Shown here: positions 54,500 through 62,990 of the stretch, one piece after another
How the letters are laid out: each line of letters opens with the position of its first letter
Position numbering within the stretch: the first letter of the stretch is position 1
NCBI GenBank assembly: GCA_020638695.1
Contig: JACKIB010000022.1
Coordinates: forward strand, 25,316 to 89,315
Reading direction: 5' to 3'
DNA from: Planctomycetota bacterium
Lineage (GTDB): Bacteria; Planctomycetota; UBA1135; UBA2386
Length of the DNA stretch: 64,000 nt
The notes under the pieces: model-generated
What the model was told of the DNA's origin: nothing
Databases searched by the model: none
What the model saw: only the letters and a program-made list of their open reading frames with translations
Position numbers and translations under genes: made by a program

Positions 54500-57157
54500 T
54501 CAGCCCAGCGCTTTCGTCGCGATCTCGTACACGTCGCGCGACAACCCCGGATCCGCGGCGATGCGCTCCAGCTGGCCACGCATCAGTGCCTGGCGTCTCG
54601 GGTCGTAGCGCCGCCAGGGGTTGAAGGGGCCGAGCAGTCGAGCCGCGACCATCGGGTTGGTGCGGTTCAGCATCAGGATCTGGTCGGCGAGGAACGCGTA
54701 GCCCGCGCCGTCTGCTGCGTGGAAGCGGATTCGGTTCCCGGCGAACGCGCCGAGCAGCGCGCGGATCTTGTTGGGGTTGGTGCGCGAGAAGGCCGGGTGC
54801 TCGAGCAGGTTCCGCACGGTCTCCAGGGTGCTCTCGTGGGGCGAACTCGCCTGGATCGACAACCACTTGTCGACCACCAACGGGTCGTCCTTCCAGCGCT
54901 CGTAGAAGCGCTGCAACGCCTCGTCGTGGCCCGGGGCGCGGTTGTGGCACAGGCTCGCCAGGGCGTGCAGCGTCTCGGTCATGTTGTCGGCGTCCACGAG
55001 TTGCTGCCGGCAGGCGGCGTGCACCTCGGCGTCGTCGAGCGCCATCAGGTAGCCCAGGCACACGCCCTGCAGGCTGCGTCGCCCGACGTCGACCGGGTCG
55101 AGCCGGTAGGGTACCCCGGTGCGGCACTCGCGGTACGCCGCCCACAGCGCGTCGCGCAGTCCCTCGGCCAGCTGGCGCCGGACCTCCCGGCGGACCGTGT
55201 GCACCGCCTCGACGTCGATCTGCTGCAGCTGATCGCCCACGTACGCCTCGGTGGGTAGCGCCAACAGTTCGGCGGCCAGCGCGAGGTCGTCGCTGCGCCG
55301 CGCCAGCGTGCGGCCGAACGCCTCGAGCACTTCGGGTGCCAGCGCCGGCGACGCGCCTTCCCCGTGCTTGGCGATCCGCGACAGCATGGTGTCGAGCATC
55401 AGCCGTTGGCTGGCGTCGAACCGGCAGAACGCGTCGCTGTCCTCGGCCATCAGGCGCGCCAGCTGCGCCGGGGTGTAGTCGTGCTCCAGGATCACTGGTG
55501 CCGAGAAGCCGCGCAGCAGCGAGGGCAGCGGCGGCTCGTCGAGATCGACGAAGGTGAACGACTGCGCGGCCTCGCGCAGCTCCAGCACACGCGTGGTGGG
55601 CCCGCTCGTCTCACCCGGCAGGCGCAGCTCGAGTTCTCGGTCGCGGCCGAGCAGCCCGACCGACACCGGGATCAGGAACGGCTGGTCGTTGGCCAGTCCC
55701 GGCGTCGCCGGGCAGCTCTGCACGAGGTGCAGCGTGTACGTGCGGCGCTCGGCGTCGTACTCGCCGCGCACCTTCAGCCGCGGCGTGCCGGCCTGGCGGT
55801 ACCAGGTGCCGAGTTGCTCCAGGTCGCGCTGGTTGGCGTCGGCCATCGCCTGCAGGAAGTCGTCGCAAGTCACCGCTTGGCCGTCGTGGCGGGCGAAGTA
55901 CAGATCCATCCCGCGGCGGAACCCCGCGGCGCCGAGCAGGGTGTGGTACATCCGCACCACCTCGGCGCCCTTCTCGTACACCGTCGCGGTGTAGAAGTTG
56001 TTGATCTCGATCACCGACGCCGGGCGCACCGGGTGGGCCATGGGGCCGGCGTCCTCCGGGAACTGGTGCTCGCGCAACATCCGCACGTGGTGAATGCGCT
56101 CGATCGCCGGCGAACCCATGTCGCCAGAGAAGCACTGGTCGCGGAACACCGTCAGCCCTTCCTTCAGACTGAGCTGGAACCAGTCGCGGCAAGTCACTCG
56201 GTTGCCGGTCCAGTTGTGGAAGTACTCGTGCGCCACCACGCCCTCGACCGCGTGGAAGTCGCCGTCGGTCGCGGTGTCGGGGCGTGCCAGGACGAACTTG
56301 GAGTTGAAGATGTTCAATCCCTTGTTCTCCATCGCGCCCATGTTGAAGTCGTCGGTGACGACGATGGTGTACTGGTCGAGATCGCAGGCCAGGCCGTACA
56401 CCTCTTCGTCCCACTTCATCGCGTGCTGCAGCGACCGCATCGCGTGGTCGCAGCGGTCGAGGTTCTGCGGTGTGGTGTAGATCCGCAGCTGCACCTGCCG
56501 ACCTTCGCTGGTGGTGAACCGGTCCTCGATGTGCGCCAGGTCGCCGGCTACCAGGGCGAACAAGTAGCAGGGCTTGGGATGCGGATCGTCCCAGCGCACG
56601 AAGTGGCGGTGGTCGCCGACCGCGCCGTGCGCCGCCGGATTGCCGTTCGACAGGAGCACCGGGTGCAGCGTGCGGTCGCCTTCGACGGTGGTCGAGAAGC
56701 GCGCCAGCACGTCGGGGCGATCGAGGTAGTAGGTGATCCGGCGGAAGCCCTCGGCTTCGCACTGGGTGCAGTAGAACGGCCCGGAGCGGTACAGCCCTTC
56801 GAGCGCGGTGTTGCGCTCCGGATAGATGCGGACCTCGGTCTCGACCACGCATCGGTCGGGGACGGCGTGCAGCGTCAGGTGTGCGGCCTCGGTGCGGTAC
56901 TCCTCGGCCGTCAGCGCGCGGCCGTCGATCGCCACGGCGAGCAGCTCGAGTTCGCGGCCGTCGAGCACCAGGTCGTCGGCGCGTGCCGCTTCCGGGTTGC
57001 GCCGCACGGCGAGCCGCGCCCGCACGGTGGTCGAACCGTCCGCCAGGGAGACGTGGAGCTCGACGGTGTCGATCAAGAATGCCGGGGGAAGATAGTCCGC
57101 CAGCAGGATCGCTCGCGGCTTGTCGGCCGGCTCATGGGTGGTGCGCGAAAGGTCCAT
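54500..57157 (-). CDS. pepN: Aminopeptidase N (family M1)
   Basis: An 885-residue protein, close to E. coli PepN in layout. The substrate-binding G274-AMEN, zinc site H310-EYFH314 and third ligand E333 (HEXXH-x18-E in NRVTCRDWFQLSLKEG) are complete. The N-terminal beta-domain begins YLPPAFLIDTVELHVSL, and a DUF3458-like C-terminal alpha-domain ends with LGPFNPWRRYDPRRQALMRG. It trims N-terminal residues from peptides in the cytoplasm. Only 45 bp separate it from the upstream elbB-like gene, so both may be on one transcript. No Shine-Dalgarno is evident. Confidence 0.96.
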   Translation of the reverse strand: MDLSRTTHEPADKPRAILLADYLPPAFLIDTVELHVSLADGSTTVRARLAVRRNPEAARADDLVLDGRELELLAVAIDGRALTAEEYRTEAAHLTLHAVPDRCVVETEVRIYPERNTALEGLYRSGPFYCTQCEAEGFRRITYYLDRPDVLARFSTTVEGDRTLHPVLLSNGNPAAHGAVGDHRHFVRWDDPHPKPCYLFALVAGDLAHIEDRFTTSEGRQVQLRIYTTPQNLDRCDHAMRSLQHAMKWDEEVYGLACDLDQYTIVVTDDFNMGAMENKGLNIFNSKFVLARPDTATDGDFHAVEGVVAHEYFHNWTGNRVTCRDWFQLSLKEGLTVFRDQCFSGDMGSPAIERIHHVRMLREHQFPEDAGPMAHPVRPASVIEINNFYTATVYEKGAEVVRMYHTLLGAAGFRRGMDLYFARHDGQAVTCDDFLQAMADANQRDLEQLGTWYRQAGTPRLKVRGEYDAERRTYTLHLVQSCPATPGLANDQPFLIPVSVGLLGRDRELELRLPGETSGPTTRVLELREAAQSFTFVDLDEPPLPSLLRGFSAPVILEHDYTPAQLARLMAEDSDAFCRFDASQRLMLDTMLSRIAKHGEGASPALAPEVLEAFGRTLARRSDDLALAAELLALPTEAYVGDQLQQIDVEAVHTVRREVRRQLAEGLRDALWAAYRECRTGVPYRLDPVDVGRRSLQGVCLGYLMALDDAEVHAACRQQLVDADNMTETLHALASLCHNRAPGHDEALQRFYERWKDDPLVVDKWLSIQASSPHESTLETVRNLLEHPAFSRTNPNKIRALLGAFAGNRIRFHAADGAGYAFLADQILMLNRTNPMVAARLLGPFNPWRRYDPRRQALMRGQLERIAADPGLSRDVYEIATKALG

Positions 57158-57202
57158 GGGGTTCGGGCTGGGAGTCTGCGCCGCGGGAGGGCGATTGGGC
57201 GG

Positions 57203-57865
57203 TCAATTCGTGGCGCCGACGGCCAGGCGCAGGACTTCGGCGACGGTCCGCTCGATACCCGCGCACACGTCGCGGATCGAGGGGCCGAGCATGTAGGCGG
57301 GCGTGCTGACGATCTTGTGGGCCTCGTCGACGACGAACTCGGTGGTCGGGCAGTCGTGATGGCGGCAGCCCATCGTCTCGAGCACTTCCGCGGTTCCCCG
57401 GTCGTTGCCGATCGTCAGGGTCGGGTGCTCCGATCCGAGCACCCGAGCGATCACCGCCGGTGCGATGCAGATCGCACCGATCGGCTTGCCTGCGGCGTGC
57501 ACCGCGCGCACGAGCCCCGCGACGCCCGCGTCGACGTCGCATTCCGCGCCGCGCTCGGCGAAGTTCGAGAGCACCTTGGCGGCGCCGAATCCGCCCGGGA
57601 GGATCAGCGCGTCGAGCTGTTCCGCCACCGCGTCGCGGACGTCGTCGATCTTGCCTCGGACGATCCGCGCCGCCTCGCGCAGCGCGTTGCGGCGCTCCCC
57701 GGTCGGCGTGCCGGTCCGGTGGTCGACCACCGCGAATTCGCGATCGGGGGCGAAGCACCGGACCGTGGCCCCGGCGCGGTCCAGTGCCAGCAGCGTGCAG
57801 ACGCTCTCTTGGATCTCCGCGCCATCGAGGAAGCCGCACCCCGACAGAATTACTCCGACAGTCAT
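57203..57865 (-). CDS. elbB: ElbB-like DJ-1/PfpI-superfamily glyoxalase
   Basis: A 220-residue protein. VGVILSGCGFLDGAEIQESV is the ElbB N-terminal signature. The nucleophile-elbow region shows KPIGAICIAPAVIARVLG with the reactive cysteine, and SEHPTLTIGN and CPTTEFVVDEAHKIVSTPAYM follow. ElbB-type proteins have glyoxalase activity and have been linked to isoprenoid synthesis. The ATG at 57865 is preferred over the one at 57871 because GAAGGG lies 6 nt upstream of it, while it touches the first ATG directly. It shares strand and close spacing with pepN. Confidence 0.88.
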   Translation of the reverse strand: MTVGVILSGCGFLDGAEIQESVCTLLALDRAGATVRCFAPDREFAVVDHRTGTPTGERRNALREAARIVRGKIDDVRDAVAEQLDALILPGGFGAAKVLSNFAERGAECDVDAGVAGLVRAVHAAGKPIGAICIAPAVIARVLGSEHPTLTIGNDRGTAEVLETMGCRHHDCPTTEFVVDEAHKIVSTPAYMLGPSIRDVCAGIERTVAEVLRLAVGATN

Positions 57866-57966
57866 GCTCATCCCTTCACGTGAACGCCTCGCGTGGTGAA
57901 TGGCAAGAGATGGTTGGTGTGGTTCGCGTGGCGGGATCTCGCCACCCGTGAGGCGGACCAGGTCGG

Positions 57967-58659
57967 TCAGCTGCTCGAGGTGTCGTGCTCTTCGCCGCGG
58001 ACGGGAAGCGGGCGGCGCAGCCAGGCGGACAGGGCACGCTCCGCTTGGGCGCTCGCCTCGGCGAGGCGGCGTTCGAGGTCCTTGGCCAACTCGCGTCGGG
58101 TCGGTCGGTCGAGCTGCGGCGGGACGTGGAGGGGATCACCGACGAACTCGACGACGCGGGTGAACGGGTAGGGGATGGTGAACTCGTCCCAGGAACGCAA
58201 GCGTTTGGCCGTCGCAACCGCGTAGCCGTGGGGGCGGATCGCACGACCGGCTTCGGCGGCCATCTTGATGATGCCTTCCTGTACCGAACCCCGGGGGCCA
58301 CGCGGGCCGTCCGGCGTGACGATCCACCCCAAGTGGCCGTAGTTCTTGATCATGTTGAGGAACGCGCGCGCGCCGCCGCGGGTGGTGGAGCCACGCGCCG
58401 CCGTGCCACCGAATCGGCGCACCACTTCGGCGATGATCTGCCCGTCACGGTGCTCGCTGATCATCGCGACGCCCCGAGTATCTCGGTAGATCGAGATGAA
58501 CAGGGCCATGTGGCCGTGGTTGAACGCGTCGATGAATTGCGGCTCGGGACCCGGACAGGGGAATCCTTGTTTGCGCACCCGCCAGGTCTTGCCCAAGGAG
58601 CGCAGAAACAGGGTCAGCGGCGGAATGACCCATTTCTGCTGCCGCGGGGAGAGCCTCAT
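57967..58659 (-). CDS. DUF374-type lysophospholipid acyltransferase-family protein
   Basis: A 230-residue protein. The HxxxxD acyltransferase motif is replaced by the DUF374-type NHGHMALFISIY and SEHRDGQIIAEVVRRFG, with TTRGGARAFLNMI and TPDGPRGPRGSVQEG (the TPDGPRGP motif is diagnostic). Related proteins acylate lipid A-like or lysophospholipid acceptors at the inner membrane. The ATG at 58659 was chosen; an ATG 21 bp upstream is also possible. The gene is divergent from the CDGSH gene. Confidence 0.82.
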   Translation of the reverse strand: MRLSPRQQKWVIPPLTLFLRSLGKTWRVRKQGFPCPGPEPQFIDAFNHGHMALFISIYRDTRGVAMISEHRDGQIIAEVVRRFGGTAARGSTTRGGARAFLNMIKNYGHLGWIVTPDGPRGPRGSVQEGIIKMAAEAGRAIRPHGYAVATAKRLRSWDEFTIPYPFTRVVEFVGDPLHVPPQLDRPTRRELAKDLERRLAEASAQAERALSAWLRRPLPVRGEEHDTSSS

Positions 58660-58833
58660 CTGCCGGCAAGGGTAACCCATCCGGTGGCGTCGATGCTTGC
58701 GCAATCTGCACGCCGCCGCCCCGGGCGCGGCGATTCGGGACCGAGTCGAGCGGCGCGGAACGAGATGCGAGCGTGTGGCGGTCGGGGTCGTGCGAGCTAC
58801 ACTCCGCCCGGCACCGACCGGTGCAACACCGCC

Positions 58834-59070
58834 ATGGATCAACCGCACTGCCCGCAGAAGCTCCCCTACGTCGTCGAAGTCGAACCCGGAACCTACGCGT
58901 GGTGCTCCTGCGGACGCAGCGCGAAGCAGCCGTACTGCGATGGCAGCCACGGTGGGACCGGGTTCCTGCCGCTGATCGAGAAGATCGCCGAGCGGAAGAA
59001 GGTCGCTTGGTGTGGCTGCAAGCGCACGGCCGGCAAGCCGTACTGCGACGGATCCCACAGTCGGATCTGA
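58834..59070 (+). CDS. Double CDGSH iron-sulfur protein
   Basis: A 78-residue protein with two tandem CDGSH motifs, each with 3 Cys + 1 His: WCSCGRSAKQPYCDGSH and WCGCKRTAGKPYCDGSH. Each should hold one redox-active [2Fe-2S] cluster, as in bacterial mitoNEET-like proteins. There is no membrane helix, so it is soluble. TACACT at 58798-58803 may be its -10 box. The stop is only 4 bp before the likely start of the PHP gene, suggesting one transcript. The physiological partner is unknown. Confidence 0.9.
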   Translation: MDQPHCPQKLPYVVEVEPGTYAWCSCGRSAKQPYCDGSHGGTGFLPLIEKIAERKKVAWCGCKRTAGKPYCDGSHSRI

Positions 59071-59074
59071 TTCC

Positions 59075-60244
59075 GTGCTCCGCTGCGGCGGACGCTCGCG
59101 ACGGGGTGAGCATCGGCGGCATCGCGGGTCGCTTTGGGCGTGGGGCGTCTCATGCCTGTCGTGGGTCGCGCTGTCGGGTGGCTGTGCGCTGTTCACCACC
59201 GTGTCCGGGAAGCCGGAAGGGTTCGCCACCGCGCCGTCGCGGCCGCGATCGCCCAGCGGTCTGCTCGACCTGCGCGGCGTGGTGCACTGCCACAGCTTCC
59301 GTTCGCACGATTCCAAGGGCACGATCGCCGAGATCGGTGCCGCGTGCGCGGCGACCGGGATGGACTTCCTGGTGATGACCGACCACCCGAGCCCGTACTC
59401 GGTCAGTCGTGGCCGGCGCGGGATGGTGGGGGACACGCTGTTCCTGGTCGGTGCGGAACTGCGGGCGCCCGGTGGGACACTGTTGGCCTTCCCATTGCGC
59501 CACTACGTGCGCCGGCACGCGACGCTGCAGGGCTACCTCGACGACATCCATGCACAGGGTGGGCTGGCGTTCGTGTGCCACGCGGAGCGGTTCGACGCGT
59601 GGGACGCGGTCGGCAAACCCGGGGGAATCGATGGCGTCGAACTGCACAACCTGCACGCGGCAGCGCGGCGCGCCGACAAGCTCGGGGTGATCGGCCGCAC
59701 GCTGGCGACGCCGCTGCGGCACCTGTTCGCGCTGCTGGCCCGACCCGATCCGGACGTGCTGGCGCGGTTCGATGCGGTGGCGGGTCACCCGATCCCGGTG
59801 GTCGGTGGCAACGACGCGCACGCCAACATCCGATTGCTCGGCGACCTCGGGTGGGTGATCGGGACCTACGAGGAGGTGTTCCGGGTGATGTCGACCCACG
59901 TGTTGGCGGAACGCCTCGACCAGCCTTCTTTGGTGGCGGCGATCCGCGCCGGACGAACCTACCTCTCGATCGACCTGTGGCGCGACGGCTCGGGGTTCGG
60001 GTTCTGGGCCGAGGATCGACACGGGGTGCACGAGATGGGGGCGACCGTCGGAACCGACGCGCGGCTGCGGGTCCGATCCCCGGCGGTTGCCGAGATTCGG
60101 CTGCTGCGCGCGGGGAAGCTGGCGGCACACGCTCGCGGGCGCGAGCTGACGGTCGACGATCCTGGCCCGGGGTGCTATCGGGTCGAGGTGTGGCTGGAGG
60201 GTGAGCTGTGGATCGCGTCCGGGGTGATCGAGGTGCGGGCCTAG
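59075..60244 (+). CDS. PHP-domain phosphoesterase-like lipoprotein
   Basis: A 389-residue protein from the GTG at 59075. An N-terminal membrane stretch ends in ALSGGC, a lipobox with C37, so it is probably anchored outside the cytoplasm. The PHP metal motifs follow: H71-C-H73 in VVHCHSFRSHDS, MTDHPSP, VCHAERFD, ELHNLH and GGNDAHANIR. PHP enzymes hydrolyse phosphodiesters or phosphomonoesters with a trinuclear metal site; an exported form would act on external or surface phosphates. A beta-rich end follows (FGFWAEDRHGVHEMGATVG). The start is not certain because no ribosome site is visible. Confidence 0.8.
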   Translation: MLRCGGRSRRGEHRRHRGSLWAWGVSCLSWVALSGGCALFTTVSGKPEGFATAPSRPRSPSGLLDLRGVVHCHSFRSHDSKGTIAEIGAACAATGMDFLVMTDHPSPYSVSRGRRGMVGDTLFLVGAELRAPGGTLLAFPLRHYVRRHATLQGYLDDIHAQGGLAFVCHAERFDAWDAVGKPGGIDGVELHNLHAAARRADKLGVIGRTLATPLRHLFALLARPDPDVLARFDAVAGHPIPVVGGNDAHANIRLLGDLGWVIGTYEEVFRVMSTHVLAERLDQPSLVAAIRAGRTYLSIDLWRDGSGFGFWAEDRHGVHEMGATVGTDARLRVRSPAVAEIRLLRAGKLAAHARGRELTVDDPGPGCYRVEVWLEGELWIASGVIEVRA

Positions 60245-60561
60245 CCGGGACCATTTCGTGACCGCTGGCTTCGTCGAACGCCAGAACCTGCACCTCGACG
60301 GGTGCATCCGCCTCCGGACAGGACCTGCCGTTCTCCTTGTCAGCAACGACCTCGCGCGATCTCCCGGCGTTGCACACGAACTTCGGACGCACCCAGTTGC
60401 GGGAACCGGGCGTCGCGCCGAACTCCGGATGTCGGGCAACCGGGCAACTCTCGGGTTCGGCAGCCACAGTGCACTTCCCGCGCCCGACACGACGGGCAAC
60501 CGATGTCGAAACGGCCGGGCGTGGTGCGCGATCCGTGTGCCTCGATGCTACTGTGCGCGCG
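60245..60561. other. Intergenic region without a recognisable gene
   Basis: A stretch of 317 bp upstream of the aminotransferase gene. It holds the element CGGGCAACCG more than once and a TACTGT (60549-60554) 7 nt before the next ATG, which may be a leaderless -10 box. A minus-strand open frame crosses it but continues antisense through the PHP gene without any family signature. Confidence 0.4.
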
Positions 60562-61755
60562 ATGTCCGACGTCGCCGCTGTTCCGTTGCTCGACCTCCGC
60601 CGCGCCCCAGCCGACGAGATCCAGGCCCTGCAATCCGTCGCCGCGCGGGTGATCGAGAGCGGTGCGTTCATCCTCGGGCCCGAGGTCGAGGCGTTCGAGA
60701 AGGAGTGCGCGGACTACATCGGAGCGCCGTTCAGCCTCGGCGTGTCGTCCGGCACCGACGCGCTGTTGCTCGCGTTGATGGCGCTGGAGATCGGGCCCGG
60801 CGACGAGGTGGTGTGCCCGACGTTCACCTTCTTCGCCAGCGGCGGGGCGGTGTGGCGGGTCGGTGCCAAGCCGGTGTTCGTCGACAGTCGGCCGTGCTGC
60901 TACAACCTCGACCCGGCGTCGTTGGACACGGTTCTCGGCAGCCGCACGCGAGCGATCATGCCGGTGCACTTGTTCGGCCAGTGTGCCGACATGACGGCGG
61001 TGCAGGCGATCGCGGCCGACCGTGGTATCCCCGTGATCGAGGACGCGGCGCAGGCGATCGGCGCGAGGTGCGCCGCGGGAGCCGCGGGGGCGATCGGGCT
61101 GATGGGTTGCGTGTCGTTCTACCCGACCAAGAACCTCAGCGGCTTTGGCGACAGTGGGCTCATCACCACCGGCGATCCGCAGCTGCGGACGCGGCTCGAC
61201 AGCCTGCGAGTGCACGGCTGGGGGCCGAAGTACTACCACGCGCGAGTCGGTGGGAACTTCCGCATGGACGCGCTGCAGGCGGCGCTCCTGCGATTGCGCC
61301 TGCCGCGACTCGACGAGCTGGCGGCGCGGCGGCGCGCGAACGCCGCGTTCTACACCGAGGTATTGACCGGAGCGGGTGTCGCGGTGGTGCAACCGTCGGT
61401 GTGCCGCGGTGAGGCGGATGGCGGAACTCTCGATCTCGATGGCAAGATCGGCCTCCCGGCGCAGTGCGCGAGCGATCACACCTACAACCAGTTCGTCATC
61501 CGCGTGCCGGAGCACCTCGACCGGGACCGCTTCCGCGCGGGTCTGGCCGAGCGCAACATCGGCACCGAGATCTACTACCCACTCGGGCTGCACCAGCAGG
61601 AGTGCTTCGCGTCGCTCGGTCACCGACCCGGCGACTTCCCGGTCGCTGAGTCTGCCGCGGCGTCGTGCTTGGCGCTGCCGATCTTCCCGGGCTTGACCGG
61701 AGCGGAACTCGGTTACGTCGCGGAGGCCGTGATCGAGATCGCGCAGCGCGCCTGA
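60562..61755 (+). CDS. DegT/DnrJ/EryC1/StrS-family sugar aminotransferase
   Basis: A 397-residue PLP enzyme. FILGPEVEAFEKECADYIGA and LGVSSGTDALLLALMAL form the N-terminal signature; VIEDAAQAIGAR holds the PLP aspartate and SFYPTKNLSGFGDSGLI the PLP lysine K190. YNQFVIRVPEHLDRDRFRAGL and GTEIYYPLGLHQQECF follow. It transfers an amino group from glutamate to a nucleotide keto-sugar, for example a 3-keto or 4-keto UDP-sugar. This could supply amino sugars to the operon at 37.5-54.4 kb, although it is separate from it. The ATG at 60562 is chosen because residues from MSDVAAVPLLDLRR match the family start. Confidence 0.92.
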   Translation: MSDVAAVPLLDLRRAPADEIQALQSVAARVIESGAFILGPEVEAFEKECADYIGAPFSLGVSSGTDALLLALMALEIGPGDEVVCPTFTFFASGGAVWRVGAKPVFVDSRPCCYNLDPASLDTVLGSRTRAIMPVHLFGQCADMTAVQAIAADRGIPVIEDAAQAIGARCAAGAAGAIGLMGCVSFYPTKNLSGFGDSGLITTGDPQLRTRLDSLRVHGWGPKYYHARVGGNFRMDALQAALLRLRLPRLDELAARRRANAAFYTEVLTGAGVAVVQPSVCRGEADGGTLDLDGKIGLPAQCASDHTYNQFVIRVPEHLDRDRFRAGLAERNIGTEIYYPLGLHQQECFASLGHRPGDFPVAESAAASCLALPIFPGLTGAELGYVAEAVIEIAQRA

Positions 61756-62215
61756 GCTGCAGGGGCCGCGGATCGTGCCGGCCCGCGGGGATTCTCCGGT
61801 GCCCTCCAAGACATCTGGGTAGCTGATTCTCCATCGAGCAGCGGCCCCGGAAGCTCCAACAGGCAAAGCGGCCGAGGCCTCATGGCGGCGCGCAGCGCCG
61901 CGCTCACCCAAGATCTTGGGTGCGGCCTTGGCCGCGATGGGGCACCGCGGTTTTCTGTCCGCTTCGGCGTAGCTCGTTCCCCGACTCGTGGACGCGGGCC
62001 CGCGGCGTCGAACGCATCGCGGCGCATCAGACCCGCATCGGCAATCCTACCGCAGAGGCGGTCGGCGTCGGGGAGCCGGAGCCCGCGTCCATCTTCGCTC
62101 GGCGCATGTCGCCGCATGCGCTGCACCGCTCCCAGAATTGCGCTCGATCGCGCGATCGAATCCGGGCTAACTCGTGTGTCGACTCACGCGTCTGGACGGG
62201 CACAAGGAGTAACAC
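61756..62215. other. Intergenic region carrying a palindrome cluster
   Basis: A 460-bp gap between the aminotransferase and the DUF1328 gene. No coding sequence with similarity is seen on either strand. Its main feature is the group of three adjacent palindromes at 61885-61936. Confidence 0.5.
61885..61936. repeat. Three adjacent palindromes
   Basis: Three dyads follow each other within 52 bp: GCGGCGC-GCA-GCGCCGC (61885-61901), the perfect 18-bp CACCCAAGATCTTGGGTG (61905-61922) and GCGGCC-TT-GGCCGC (61923-61936). The middle one stands out as less GC-rich than its surroundings. They could be REP-like elements, a transcript 3' end or protein-binding sites. Confidence 0.55.
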
Positions 62216-62386
62216 ATGTTGAGTTGGGCGTTTCTGTTTCTGGTTCTCGCACTCGTCGCTGCGTTGTTCGGTTTCGGCGTGATCGCTTCGGGTGCGGCGA
62301 GCATCGCGAAGATTCTGTTCTTCGTGTTCCTCGTGCTGCTGCTGGTCAGCATCGTCGTCGGTCGGCGCGGCGTGCCGCTGGAGTGA
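62216..62386 (+). CDS. DUF1328/YtjA-family small membrane protein
   Basis: A 56-residue protein beginning MLSWAFLFLVLALVAALFGF and continuing with GVIASGAASIAKILFFVFLV, the complete pattern of the DUF1328 (UPF0391) family: two membrane helices with a glycine-rich turn. The function is unknown; members are often stress-induced in other bacteria. A strong AAGGAG at 62204-62209, 6 nt before the ATG, supports expression. It is a monocistronic-looking gene. Confidence 0.88.
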   Translation: MLSWAFLFLVLALVAALFGFGVIASGAASIAKILFFVFLVLLLVSIVVGRRGVPLE

Positions 62387-62503
62387 GTGCCGTCCGGATC
62401 CGTGGGCGGGCGGAGAAAACGGTCCAAAGAGTGAGGGGGTCGGGGCCGCGGTGACGTGTGGGTCCGCAGCCGAATGGCTGCAACCCTCAACCCCGACCGA
62501 CCG

Positions 62504-62758
62504 ATGACCACGACCCGCTTCGAACTCGCCCCCGAGATCGCCACCTACCAGGATGTTCCCCTCCACCGGCGCCGGTGGTTCTTCGTCACCCTGGCGCTGT
62601 TCTTCGTGCCGGCGGTGATCGCCATCGCCGCCACCGGGCCGCTCTATGCGCAACGGGATGGCGAGGTGGTCCGCTATTCCGACTCGCAGCGGCGGTCGAT
62701 CGCCCTGGGGATGTCGGCGCTACTCGTAGTGGGCCTCGCGAAGGCGTTCCTGCGCTGA
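62504..62758 (+). CDS. Small two-helix membrane protein
   Basis: An 84-residue protein from the ATG at 62504 (MTTTRFELAPEIATYQDVPL); an ATG 30 bp upstream is possible. Two helices (WFFVTLALFFVPAVIAIAAT and IALGMSALLVVGLAKAFL) flank a polar loop GPLYAQRDGEVVRYSDSQRRS. The family is not recognised. Codons 6-14 contain a 25-bp sequence repeated exactly about 400 bp downstream. Confidence 0.55.
   Translation: MTTTRFELAPEIATYQDVPLHRRRWFFVTLALFFVPAVIAIAATGPLYAQRDGEVVRYSDSQRRSIALGMSALLVVGLAKAFLR
62520..62544. repeat. 25-bp exact direct repeat, copy 1
   Basis: This copy begins TCGAACTCGC and ends GATCGCCAC, inside the small membrane-protein gene, where it encodes part of FELAPEIAT. It is identical to bases 62917-62941. 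Confidence 0.8.
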
Positions 62759-62916
62759 ACCCCGGTGCGGCTCCCGTAGCCACCGACGCGCGATGTCGGC
62801 CCGGACCAATCGTGACCGAGCTGCTGTAGTCGCACGTCGCGCGATCTTGTGAAGCTGCCAGGAGTAGTCCGGGTGAGACCGGCGGCCGGCGTCGGTTCCG
62901 TCGGGCTCACTGAATG

Positions 62917-62941
62917 TCGAACTCGCCCCCGAGATCGCCAC
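62917..62941. repeat. 25-bp exact direct repeat, copy 2
   Basis: This copy is identical to 62520-62544 but lies in the non-coding space between convergent genes. Similarity stops at both edges of the repeat. Translated in the matching frame it reads ELAPEIAT followed by an unrelated sequence, so it may be a remnant of a partial duplication. Confidence 0.8.
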
Positions 62942-62944
62942 GAT

Positions 62945-62963
62945 CGCCGAGGCGACCTCGGCG
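62945..62963. terminator. Hairpin at the 3' end of the right-edge gene
   Basis: A perfect 8-bp stem CGCCGAGG / CCTCGGCG with a CGA loop lies 27 bp beyond the stop of the minus-strand gene and between convergent genes. There is no T-tract, so the hairpin alone would have to act. Confidence 0.45.
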
Positions 62964-62990
62964 TTCGGGCGATCCGGCGCTGCGCCCCGA

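Noticed and set aside
53388..55145. Minus-strand open frame bridging pepN and the Wza-like gene
   Set aside because: It is out of frame with both real genes and has no domain; it also crosses the hairpin region.
60258..60500. Possible minus-strand gene in the gap before the aminotransferase
   Set aside because: The frame looks protein-like for a short stretch but has no start, continues antisense through the PHP gene, and shows no family motif.
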